64,000 nucleotides of DNA from the NCBI RefSeq assembly GCF_002192455.1, contig NZ_CP021744.1:3936001-4000000 (forward strand), written 5' to 3'. Below, in pieces: positions 52,681 through 60,559 of this stretch. Source of the DNA: Streptomyces albireticuli (GTDB lineage Bacteria > Actinomycetota > Actinomycetes > Streptomycetales > Streptomycetaceae). The position numbers were made by a program, and so were the translations under genes. Every line of letters starts with the position of its first letter. Positions within the stretch are counted from its first letter, which is position 1. Under the pieces are notes generated by a model that worked only from the letters and a program-made list of their open reading frames with translations, was not told the origin of the DNA and searched no databases.

Positions 52681-52694
52681 ACCGAACAATCGGT
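52681..52694. promoter_or_regulatory. Degenerate PaaR-type dyad upstream of the bkd operon
   Basis: ACCGAACAATCGGT differs at one base from the paaH/paaN site (A for G in the central CG). It lies 67 bp before the first bkd start codon. Binding by the same TetR protein is an inference. Confidence 0.55.
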
Positions 52695-52761
52695 AGGGAG
52701 GGAGCGCGGCCGCCATGTGCCTCGTGCCCGGTCAAGCCCGTCCCAAAAGGAGGTGCTCGTC

Positions 52762-53919
52762 ATGACGGTTCTGGAGCAGCCCGGCTCGTACCGGCCCACC
52801 CCGCCCCCTGCCTGGCGGCCCCGCACGGACCCCGCGCCGCTGTTGCCCGACGCGGAGCCGTACCGCCTGCTGGGCACCGACGAGGCCGCCGGGCTCGACG
52901 CCGGGCTCCTGCGACGGATGTACGGACAGCTCGTCCGCGGCCGCCGGTACAACACCCAGGCCACGGCCCTCACCCGGCAGGGCCGGCTCGCCGTCTACCC
53001 CTCCTCCACCGGCCAGGAGGCGTGCGAGGTCGCCGCCGCCCTCGCGCTGGAGGACCGCGACTGGCTCTTTCCCAGCTATCGCGACACCCTCGCGGCCGTC
53101 GCCAGGGGCCTGGACCCCGTGCAGGCCCTGACCCTGCTGCGCGGCGACTGGCACACGGGATACGACCCCCACGAGCACCGCATCGCGCCCCTCTGCACCC
53201 CGCTCGCCACCCAACTCCCGCACGCCGTGGGCCTCGCGCACGCCGCACGGCTCAAGGGCGACGACGTCGTGGCGCTCGCCATGGTCGGCGACGGCGGCAC
53301 CAGCGAGGGCGATTTCCACGAGGCACTCAACTTCGCCGCCGTCTGGCAGGCCCCGGTCGTCTTCCTCGTGCAGAACAACGGCTTCGCCATCTCCGTCCCG
53401 CTCGCCAAGCAGACGGCGGCCCCTTCCCTCGCCCACAAGGCCGTGGGCTACGGCATGCCCGGCCGGCTGGTGGACGGCAATGACGTGGCCGCCGTCCACC
53501 AGGTGCTCACCGAGGCCGTCCGGCGGGCCCGCGCCGGCGCCGGCCCCACCCTCGTCGAGGCCGTCACCTACCGCATCGACGCCCATACGAACGCCGACGA
53601 CGCCACCCGCTACCGCACCGACGCCGAGGTCGAGACCTGGCGCGCGCACGACCCGGTCGACCTCCTGGAGCGGGAGCTCACCGGAAGGAAGCTGCTCGAC
53701 GAGGACGCCGTACAGCGGGAGCGGGACGCCGCCGAGGCGATGGCCGCCGACCTCCGCGAGCGGATGAACCAGGACCCCGCGCTCGACCCCATGGATCTCT
53801 TCACCCATGTCTACGCCGAGCGGACCGACCAACTGCGCGAGCAGGCCGACATGTTGCGCGCCGAGCTCGACGCCGCCGGGGACACCACCCCGGGCCCTCA
53901 GGAAGGGGCGCAGCGATGA
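52762..53919 (+). CDS. bkdA: Branched-chain alpha-keto acid dehydrogenase E1 alpha subunit
   Basis: 385-residue thiamine diphosphate-dependent E1 alpha subunit that decarboxylates the keto acids of Val, Leu and Ile, giving CoA starters for branched fatty acids and polyketides. It has LAVYPSSTGQEACEVAAALA (about 72-91), HAVGLAHAARLKGDDVVALA, and the ThDP motif GDGGTSEGDFHEALNFAAVW ending near VQNNGFAISVP (about 176-213). ATG 52762 is preceded by the perfect Shine-Dalgarno AAAAGGAGGTG. The next gene overlaps it by four bases. Confidence 0.93.
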   Translation: MTVLEQPGSYRPTPPPAWRPRTDPAPLLPDAEPYRLLGTDEAAGLDAGLLRRMYGQLVRGRRYNTQATALTRQGRLAVYPSSTGQEACEVAAALALEDRDWLFPSYRDTLAAVARGLDPVQALTLLRGDWHTGYDPHEHRIAPLCTPLATQLPHAVGLAHAARLKGDDVVALAMVGDGGTSEGDFHEALNFAAVWQAPVVFLVQNNGFAISVPLAKQTAAPSLAHKAVGYGMPGRLVDGNDVAAVHQVLTEAVRRARAGAGPTLVEAVTYRIDAHTNADDATRYRTDAEVETWRAHDPVDLLERELTGRKLLDEDAVQRERDAAEAMAADLRERMNQDPALDPMDLFTHVYAERTDQLREQADMLRAELDAAGDTTPGPQEGAQR

Positions 53920-54983
53920 CCACCGCGGCTGTCACCACCGGCCGGAAGCCCGCCACGATGGCCCAGGCCCTGGGCCGGGCGCTGCGCGACTCCATGGCCG
54001 ACGACCCGTCCGTCCACGTCCTCGGTGAGGACGTCGGCGCCCTGGGCGGCGTCTTCCGTGTCACGGACGGTCTGGCCAAGGAGTTCGGCGAGGACCGCTG
54101 CACGGACACGCCGCTGGCCGAGGCGGGCATCCTGGGCGCGGCCGTCGGCATGGCCATGTACGGGCTGCGGCCCGTGGTGGAGATGCAGTTCGACGCCTTC
54201 GCCTACCCCGCCTTCGAGCAACTCGTCAGCCATGTCGCCCGGATGCGCAACCGCACCCGGGGCGCGATGCCCATGCCGATCACCGTGCGGGTGCCTTACG
54301 GCGGCGGGATCGGCGGCGTCGAGCACCACAGCGACTCCTCCGAGATCTACTACATGGCCACCCCCGGCCTCCACGTGGTCGCCCCCGCGACCGTCGCCGA
54401 CGCCTACGGGCTGCTGCGGGCCGCCATCGCCTCGGACGACCCCGTGGTCTTCCTGGAGCCCAAGCGGCTCTACTGGTCCAAGGCCGACTGGGACCCGGGC
54501 CGGCCCGAGGAGGTGCCGGGCATCGGCCGGGCGGCCGTCCGCCGCCGGGGCACGTCCGCCACGCTGATCACCTACGGCCCGTCCGTGCCGGTCTGCCTGG
54601 AGGCCGCGGAGGCCGCCCGGGCCGAGGGCTGGGACCTGGAGGTGGTCGACCTGCGCTCGCTGGTGCCGTTCGACGAGGAGACGGTCTGCGCGTCCGTACG
54701 GCGGACCGGCCGGGCCGTCGTCGTCCATGAGGCCACCGGATTCGGCGGTCCGGGCGGGGAGATCGCGGCCCGGATCACGGAGCGCTGCTTCCACCACCTG
54801 GAGGCCCCGGTGCTGCGCGTCACCGGCTTCGACATCCCCTACCCGCCGCCGATGCTGGAGCAGCACCATCTGCCCGGTGTCGACCGGGTGCTGGACGCCG
54901 TCGCCCGCTTGCAGTGGGAATCGGAGTGGACCGCCCCGTCGGGCGGCAAGGGCTTCGCCGGCTTCGAGGGTGGGGTGCGCTGA
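53916..54983 (+). CDS. bkdB: Branched-chain alpha-keto acid dehydrogenase E1 beta subunit
   Basis: 355-residue E1 beta subunit, forming an alpha2beta2 heterotetramer with BkdA. Landmarks are VHVLGEDVGALGGVFRVTDG (about 30-49), DTPLAEAGILGAAVGMAMYG, EMQFDAFAYPAFEQLVSHVA and VVDLRSLVPFDEETV near 245-259 of the transketolase C-terminal domain. The ATG overlaps the bkdA stop (ATGA) and its stop overlaps the E2 start (TGATG). Confidence 0.94.
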   Translation: MTTAAVTTGRKPATMAQALGRALRDSMADDPSVHVLGEDVGALGGVFRVTDGLAKEFGEDRCTDTPLAEAGILGAAVGMAMYGLRPVVEMQFDAFAYPAFEQLVSHVARMRNRTRGAMPMPITVRVPYGGGIGGVEHHSDSSEIYYMATPGLHVVAPATVADAYGLLRAAIASDDPVVFLEPKRLYWSKADWDPGRPEEVPGIGRAAVRRRGTSATLITYGPSVPVCLEAAEAARAEGWDLEVVDLRSLVPFDEETVCASVRRTGRAVVVHEATGFGGPGGEIAARITERCFHHLEAPVLRVTGFDIPYPPPMLEQHHLPGVDRVLDAVARLQWESEWTAPSGGKGFAGFEGGVR

Positions 54984-56401
54984 TGGCCGTGGTGCGGGAG
55001 TTCACGCTGCCGGACCTCGGTGAAGGGCTCACCGAGGCGGAGATCGTCCGCTGGCTCGTCCAGGTCGGTGACGTCGTCGCCGTCGACCAGCCGGTGGTCG
55101 AGGTCGAGACGGCGAAGGCGATGGTCGAGGTCCCGTGCCCCTACGGGGGCGTGGTGACGGCCCGCTTCGGCGAGGAGGGCACGGAGCTCCCGGTGGGCGC
55201 ACCGCTGTTGACGGTGGCGGTCGGTGAGCCGGCCACCGGATCCTGCGGCGGCCCCGAGAGCTCCGGGGAAGGCTCCGGAACCCCCGCTTCCCCCGAGGGC
55301 GAGGGTTCCGGGAACGTCCTGGTCGGATACGGCACGCAGGCTCCGGCCGCGCGCCGCCGCCGGGTCCGGGCGGTGCCCGGGGGAAACGCTCGGAGCGGTG
55401 GGGCGGATGCGGGTGCGCCTGCGGCGGGCGGGGAGCGGGCGCGTCAGGAGGCTGTTGACGCCGGTGGGGCTGTCCGGTCCGGCAGGTCTGCCGGGCTCCT
55501 TGAGACAGCTGGTGCGGGCACCCGGGCGGTGATATCGCCTCTCGTCCGGCGGCTCGCCAGGGAGCGCGGGCTCGACCTCGCGCAGGTGCGCGGCAGCGGG
55601 CCGGACGGCCTGATCACCCGGGCGGACGTCGAGCGCGCCACGGCCGCCCCGCTTCCCGGGCGGGAGACGGCCGTGCCCGAGGTGCCATCGGCTGTCGGCG
55701 GGCCGGAGAGCGGGGCCCAGCGGGTTCCCCTGCGCGGGGTGCGCGGCGCCGTCGCCGAGAAGCTCAGCAGGAGCCGCCGCGAGATCCCCGACGCGACGTG
55801 CTGGGTGGACGCCGACGCCACGGAGCTGCTGGCCGCCCGCCGGGCGATGAACGCCGCGGGCGGGCCCAAGGTCTCGCTGCTCGCCGTGCTGGCCCGGATC
55901 ACCACGGCGGCGCTCGCCCGCCACCCCGAGCTCAACGCCACGGTGGACACCGAGGCCAGGGAGATCGTGCGACTGCCCGGGGTGCACCTCGGGTTCGCCG
56001 CGCAGACCGAGCGGGGCCTGGTCGTCCCCGTCGTCCGGGACGCCCACACGCTCGACACCGTCCAGCTGTCCGAGGAGATCGCCCGGCTCACCGAGGCCGC
56101 GCGGACGGGCGGCCTCACCCCGGCCGAGCTGACCGGCGGCACCTTCACCCTGAACAACTACGGGGTGTTCGGCGTCGACGGCTCCACGCCGATCATCAAC
56201 CACCCGGAGGCGGCGATGCTCGGGGTCGGGCGGATAGCCCCGAAGCCGTGGGTGTGGGAAGGGGAGTTGGCGGTACGGCAGGTCGTGCAGCTGTCCTTCA
56301 CCTTCGACCACCGCGTCTGCGACGGCGGTACGGCGGGAGGCTTCCTGCGGTACGTGGCCGACTGCGTCGAGCGGCCCGCGGTGCTGTTGCGGTCCATGTG
56401 A
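54983..56401 (+). CDS. bkdC: Branched-chain keto acid dehydrogenase E2 (dihydrolipoyl acyltransferase)
   Basis: 472-residue E2 core. One lipoyl domain at the N-terminus has Lys45 in VETAKAMVEVPC. Then come a long Gly/Ser/Ala linker (about 80-165), the E1/E3-binding domain (LVRRLARERGLDLAQVRGSG, about 182-201), and the acyltransferase domain with catalytic His443 and Asp447 in FDHRVCDGG. The linker is low in complexity and longer than in many homologues. No E3 (lipoamide dehydrogenase) gene lies next to it. The 3' end lies inside the first copy of a tandem repeat. Confidence 0.93.
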   Translation: MAVVREFTLPDLGEGLTEAEIVRWLVQVGDVVAVDQPVVEVETAKAMVEVPCPYGGVVTARFGEEGTELPVGAPLLTVAVGEPATGSCGGPESSGEGSGTPASPEGEGSGNVLVGYGTQAPAARRRRVRAVPGGNARSGGADAGAPAAGGERARQEAVDAGGAVRSGRSAGLLETAGAGTRAVISPLVRRLARERGLDLAQVRGSGPDGLITRADVERATAAPLPGRETAVPEVPSAVGGPESGAQRVPLRGVRGAVAEKLSRSRREIPDATCWVDADATELLAARRAMNAAGGPKVSLLAVLARITTAALARHPELNATVDTEAREIVRLPGVHLGFAAQTERGLVVPVVRDAHTLDTVQLSEEIARLTEAARTGGLTPAELTGGTFTLNNYGVFGVDGSTPIINHPEAAMLGVGRIAPKPWVWEGELAVRQVVQLSFTFDHRVCDGGTAGGFLRYVADCVERPAVLLRSM

Positions 56402-56685
56402 CGGTGGCGGGGCCGGGCGTGCGGGCTGGGCGTTCCCCAGTCCGCCCGCCCTTGCCCGTCCGCGCCTTCCCGGTGTCCTCGGACGTCGGACGGGCCGGGG
56501 AACCCGCCTTCTCCGGGCGGGGCGAGCCGCGAGCGGTCCGTGGTGCTGTTGCGGTGACGGTGGTGGGGCCGGGCGTGTGGGCTGGGCGTTCCCCAGCCTG
56601 CCGCTTGCCCGCACGTGCCTTCCGGGTTCCTCGGGCGTCGGACGGGCCGGGGAGCGCCCTCTCCGGGCGGGGCGAGCGGCCGCAC
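56381..56685. repeat. Tandem repeat of about 162 bp after bkdC
   Basis: Two degenerate copies begin with the same GTGCTGTTGCGGT, at 56381 and 56543. Both contain GGGCTGGGCGTTCCCCAG, CGGACGGGCCGGGG and CTCCGGGCGGGGCGAGC in the same order and spacing. The first copy starts within the last codons of bkdC, so the duplication took in the gene end. The rest of the 435-bp gap to mobA (56686-56836) holds no recognisable gene. Confidence 0.8.
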
Positions 56686-56836
56686 AGTCGCGCGCACATC
56701 GGCGCGGCGGGGAGGAGCCGGCCGGAAGTCCCCCTGAGACGCCCCGACCCGCCATGTCGCCCACAGACCGCGCGGCGTGGGCAGGTGCCCTCCCGGCGGC
56801 CGGTGCGCCGGGAGGGGGCGCGGCCATACTCGTCGG

Positions 56837-57730
56837 GTGACTGACTATGACGCCGTAGTGCTCGCCGGAGGCGCGGCCCGCAGGCTGGGTGGTGCCGACA
56901 AGCCCGGTCTGCGCGTGGGCGGCCGTACGCTGCTCGACCGGGTGCTCGGTGCGTGCGCGGACGCCGCCGACACCGTCGTGGTGGGCCCGCGCCGCCCCAC
57001 CGTCCGGCCCGTGCGCTGGGCGCGCGAGCAGCCGCCCGGCGGCGGTCCGCTCGCCGCGCTCGCCGCCGGTCTCAAGGGGACGGAGGGCGCCCTGACGCTC
57101 GTACTCTCCGCCGACCTGCCGTTCCTGCGCCCCGACACCGTACGGGCGCTCCTCGCCGCCCTCGCCGAGGCGGGGGCCGGTACGGACGGGGTGCTGCTCG
57201 CCGACCCCGGCGGGCGGGACCAGCCGCTCGTCGCCGCCTACCGCGGCGAGGCCCTCCGCCGGGAACTCGCCCTGCTCGCCGCCGAGCACGGCTCCCTCAC
57301 CGGGCTGCCGCTCCGCCTGCTCACGGCCGAGCTGTCGCTCGGCAGGCTCCCGCACCCCACGGCGTCGTTCGACTGCGACACCTGGGAGGACGTCGCCACG
57401 GCCCGCGCGCGCATCAGGGACGATGGGGGCGTGCTGGAAGAATGGATCACCGCCGCCAAGGCCGAGCTCGGCATCGAGATCGACGTCGACACCACCGCCC
57501 TCCTCGATCTCGCGCGCGACGCCGCACACGGTGTGGCCCGTCCCGCGGCGCCCCTGACGACGTTCCTCGTCGGCTACGCGGCCGCGCTGCGCGGCGGCGG
57601 CGAGGAGGCCGTCGCGCAGGCGACCCGCGAGGCGGTCGCGCTCGCCCTGCGCTGGGCCGACGAGGCCGCGGCCGCGGACGGCGGCGGCAAGCCCGTCGAC
57701 GCCCCGCACACGCCCGAAGAGTCGGAATGA
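56837..57730 (+). CDS. mobA: MobA-like molybdenum cofactor guanylyltransferase fused to DUF6457
   Basis: 297 residues. The N-terminal nucleotidyltransferase domain (about 1-195) has the MobA signature VVLAGGAARRLGGADKPGL and VLSADLPFLRPDTVRALLAA with the metal-binding Asp. It would transfer GMP to molybdopterin. From about residue 200 the DUF6457 domain follows (LEEWITAAKAELGIEIDVDT, then LLDLARDAAHGVARPAAPLT). DUF6457 also occurs alone, so this is a fusion. GTG 56837 follows no strong ribosome binding site. The moeA start overlaps the stop (ATGA), tying both to cofactor synthesis. Confidence 0.87.
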   Translation: MTDYDAVVLAGGAARRLGGADKPGLRVGGRTLLDRVLGACADAADTVVVGPRRPTVRPVRWAREQPPGGGPLAALAAGLKGTEGALTLVLSADLPFLRPDTVRALLAALAEAGAGTDGVLLADPGGRDQPLVAAYRGEALRRELALLAAEHGSLTGLPLRLLTAELSLGRLPHPTASFDCDTWEDVATARARIRDDGGVLEEWITAAKAELGIEIDVDTTALLDLARDAAHGVARPAAPLTTFLVGYAAALRGGGEEAVAQATREAVALALRWADEAAAADGGGKPVDAPHTPEESE

Positions 57731-59370
57731 CCTCCCGGGACGACGCTTCCGCGCTCGACCGCGCGGCGGACGAGGCGCTGGCGCTGGTCGCGGACGACCG
57801 CCGGGAGCGTGGCCGCCCGCGCGGCGGGGCGCCCACGGCCCCCACGGCTGCCGGGAGCGGCCGTCCGGCCGAGGACGCCACCCCGGCCGAGGGCGCTCCC
57901 CTGACCGGCCGGGCGCCCATGGCCGAGCAGTTCGTCCCTTGGGCGGAGGACCACCGGGACGGCGAAAGCGGCCGGCCCCGTCGTGAAAGCCCTTTCGACG
58001 ACGCCTGCTTCCCCTTCGGCCCCGGCCCCCAGGCCGACCCCCGCCCGGTGGAAGCCCCCGCCAAAGCCCCCGCCGAAGCCTCCACCGCCGGCTCCATCCC
58101 CTCCCCCCGCGAGTACGAGTTCCTCTTCGCGGCCGACGACGCACGTGAGTCCGCCCCCATGACGTCCACCCCCTGGCCCGACGCCCGTGCCGTCGCCGCC
58201 CGTGCCGCCGAGCCCCTGCCGCCCGCCGACCAGGAGCTCGGCGAGGCGCTCGGGCAGGTGCTCGCCGCGCCGCTCGTCGCGCTCACCGACCTGCCGTCGT
58301 TCGACACCTCCGCCATGGACGGCTGGGCGGTCGCCGGGCCCGGACCGTGGCGGCTGCCCTCCGGCCAGGGCGGTCCCGGTGTCCTCGCCGGTGCCGACCA
58401 CGGCGGAGCACCGCCGCTGCGCGACGGACACGCCGTAAGGATCGCGACCGGCGCGCCCGTGCCGCCCGGCACCACCGCGGTGCTGCGCAGCGAGCACGGC
58501 GAGGTGACCGGCCGGGACGCGCCGCACCCCGAGCTCCACGCCACCCGCCGTCTCTCCCAGGGCCAGGACATCCGCCCCCGCGGCCAGGAGTGCCGCCACG
58601 GCGACCCACTCCTGCCCCAGGGCACCGTCGTGACCCCCGCCGTGCTCGGCCTGGCCGCCGCCGCGGGCTACGACCGGCTCCACGTCACGCGCCGCCCCCG
58701 CGCCGAGGTGCTCGTCCTCGGCGACGAACTGCTGCGTGCGGGCCTGCCCCACGGCGGCCGGATCCGCGACGCCCTCGGCCCCATGCTCGGCCCCTGGCTC
58801 ACCGCCCTCGGCGCCGAGGTGACCGCGATCCGCCGCCTCGGCGACGACGCGGACGCCCTGCGCGCGGCCCTCGCCGGCTCCACCGCCGATGTCGTGCTCA
58901 CCACCGGCGGCACCGCCGCGGGCCCCGTCGACCACGTCCACACCATCCTGCGCGGGCTCGGCGCGGAGCTCCTGGTCGACGGGGTCGCGGTCCGGCCCGG
59001 CCACCCGATGCTGCTCGCCCGGCTCGCCCCCGGCCGGCACCTCGTCGGCCTCCCCGGCAACCCCCTGGCCGCCGTCGCCGGCCTGCTGACGCTTGCCGAG
59101 CCGCTGCTCCGCACGCTCTCCGCGCGCCCCTCGCCCGCGCCCTACCGGGCCGCCCTCACCGACGCCGTCAAGGGGCACCCCGACGACACCCGGCTCGTCC
59201 CGGTCGTCAGCCGGCACAGCGACAGCGCGGAGCCGCTCCGCTTCCACGGGCCCGCCATGCTCCGCGGTCTCGCCGCCGCCGACGCGCTCGCCGTCGTCCC
59301 GCCGGGCGGCGCGGCCCGGGGCGCGCGGGCCGGCCTCCTCGAACTGCCCTGGGCGGCGGCGGGCCCGTAA
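57727..59370 (+). CDS. moeA: Molybdopterin molybdenumtransferase MoeA with long N-terminal extension
   Basis: 547 residues; inserts molybdate into adenylated molybdopterin. The MoeA part begins near residue 140 (WPDARAVAARAAEPLPPADQ) and contains LPSFDTSAMDGWAVAG, GAPVPPGTTAVLRSEHG, the MoaB/Mog-like block VLVLGDELL...VLTTGGTAAGPVDHV, and GLPGNPLAAVAGLL. The first 140 residues, rich in Ala, Pro, Arg and Asp with low complexity, are absent from E. coli MoeA (411 aa). An internal ATG at 58159 (MTSTPWPDARAV) would give a normal-length protein, but the overlap with mobA favours 57727. Confidence 0.88.
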   Translation: MTSRDDASALDRAADEALALVADDRRERGRPRGGAPTAPTAAGSGRPAEDATPAEGAPLTGRAPMAEQFVPWAEDHRDGESGRPRRESPFDDACFPFGPGPQADPRPVEAPAKAPAEASTAGSIPSPREYEFLFAADDARESAPMTSTPWPDARAVAARAAEPLPPADQELGEALGQVLAAPLVALTDLPSFDTSAMDGWAVAGPGPWRLPSGQGGPGVLAGADHGGAPPLRDGHAVRIATGAPVPPGTTAVLRSEHGEVTGRDAPHPELHATRRLSQGQDIRPRGQECRHGDPLLPQGTVVTPAVLGLAAAAGYDRLHVTRRPRAEVLVLGDELLRAGLPHGGRIRDALGPMLGPWLTALGAEVTAIRRLGDDADALRAALAGSTADVVLTTGGTAAGPVDHVHTILRGLGAELLVDGVAVRPGHPMLLARLAPGRHLVGLPGNPLAAVAGLLTLAEPLLRTLSARPSPAPYRAALTDAVKGHPDDTRLVPVVSRHSDSAEPLRFHGPAMLRGLAAADALAVVPPGGAARGARAGLLELPWAAAGP

Positions 59371-59404
59371 GGGCGAACGGCGCCCCCGGCAGGCGCGCCC
59401 CGCC

Positions 59405-60508
59405 TCACCCCTCCGCGGCCGGCACCGCCGCCTGCTTGATGGTGATCACCCGGTCCGCGAGGTGCAGCATCGCCGCCTCCGGGTCCGTGAAGTGCAGCAG
59501 CCGGTGGCCGCGTACGACCGCGACGACGAGGTCCGCGCAGTCGCGCGGCGAGTTGCCCGCCTCCCGCTTGGTCACGGGCCGCTCCACGACGTCCAGGCCG
59601 TTGCCGTACGTCAGCAGGTCCTCCAGCACCGTGCCGACGTTCGGGCTCATCATCGACATGCCGAGCAGCCGGCCCGCCGAGCTGGAGCTCGTCACGACCG
59701 TGTTCGCGCCGCTCTGCCGCAGCAGCGGCACGTTCTCGTCCTCCCGCACGGCCACGACGATCGTGGCCGCCTTGTTGAGCTGCCGCGCGGTGAGGGTGAC
59801 CAGGGCGGCCGTGTCGTCCCGCTCCGTGCAGATCACCACCTGGGAGGCCCGCTGGAGCTCGGCGCGGAGCAGCGTCTCGGAGCGCGTGGCGTCGCCCAGG
59901 ACGCCCACCAGGCCGTCGCTGGAGGCCGCGTCCACGACCTTCTTCTGCGGGTCCACCACGACGATCTTGTCCTTGGGCTTGCCCTGCCCGACCAGCGTCT
60001 CGATGGCGTGCCGGCCCTTGGTGCCGTAGCCGACGACGACGGTGTGCTCTCGCATGCGGGACCTCCAGCGGTGGATGCGCACCTGATGGCGCGTCCGTTC
60101 GGTCAGCACCTCCAGGGTGGTGCCGACCAGAATGATCAGGAACAACACGCGCAATGGCGTGATCAAGAAGATATTCGTCAGCCGCGCCCCGTCGCTCACG
60201 GGCGTGATGTCGCCGTAGCCGGTCGTCGACAGGGTGACGGTCGCGTAGTACGCGGAGTCGAGGAAGTCGACGGCGTTGTCGGAGTTGTCGTTGTACCCCT
60301 CCCGGTCGAGGTAGACGAGCAGGGTCGTCAGCGCGAGCACGGACAGCGCCATGACGACCCGTCGCAGCACCTGCCGCAGCGGCGCCGCGACGTTCTGCAC
60401 CGGCATCACGATGGCCCGCCCGGCCTCCGCGTCCTCCTCGGCCTCGCTCCTGGTGCGTCGCCACAGCGACCGGAGGAGGGAGATTCTGGTCATCTTGCCC
60501 GTAGCCAT
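59405..60508 (-). CDS. Two-helix potassium channel with RCK (TrkA-N) domain
   Basis: 367 residues. Two transmembrane helices (VVMALSVLALTTLLVYLD near 47 and LTNIFLITPLRVLFLIILVG near 105) flank a pore loop with the K+ filter TTGYGD (VTLSTTGYGDITP near 90). The cytoplasmic RCK domain follows, with Rossmann motif VVVGYGTKGRHAIETL near 152 and VVVDPQKKVVDAA, and a C-terminal TrkA-C-like part. This is the MthK-type architecture. ATG 60508 behind GGAG was taken; the in-frame ATG 60517 is equally possible. Divergent from the quinone oxidoreductase gene with 51 bp between them. Confidence 0.92.
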   Translation of the reverse strand: MATGKMTRISLLRSLWRRTRSEAEEDAEAGRAIVMPVQNVAAPLRQVLRRVVMALSVLALTTLLVYLDREGYNDNSDNAVDFLDSAYYATVTLSTTGYGDITPVSDGARLTNIFLITPLRVLFLIILVGTTLEVLTERTRHQVRIHRWRSRMREHTVVVGYGTKGRHAIETLVGQGKPKDKIVVVDPQKKVVDAASSDGLVGVLGDATRSETLLRAELQRASQVVICTERDDTAALVTLTARQLNKAATIVVAVREDENVPLLRQSGANTVVTSSSSAGRLLGMSMMSPNVGTVLEDLLTYGNGLDVVERPVTKREAGNSPRDCADLVVAVVRGHRLLHFTDPEAAMLHLADRVITIKQAAVPAAEG

Positions 60509-60559
60509 GCGCTCCATGTTCCGTGATGTGCCGAGGGGCCCGGGAGTAGCCTCGCGGGC

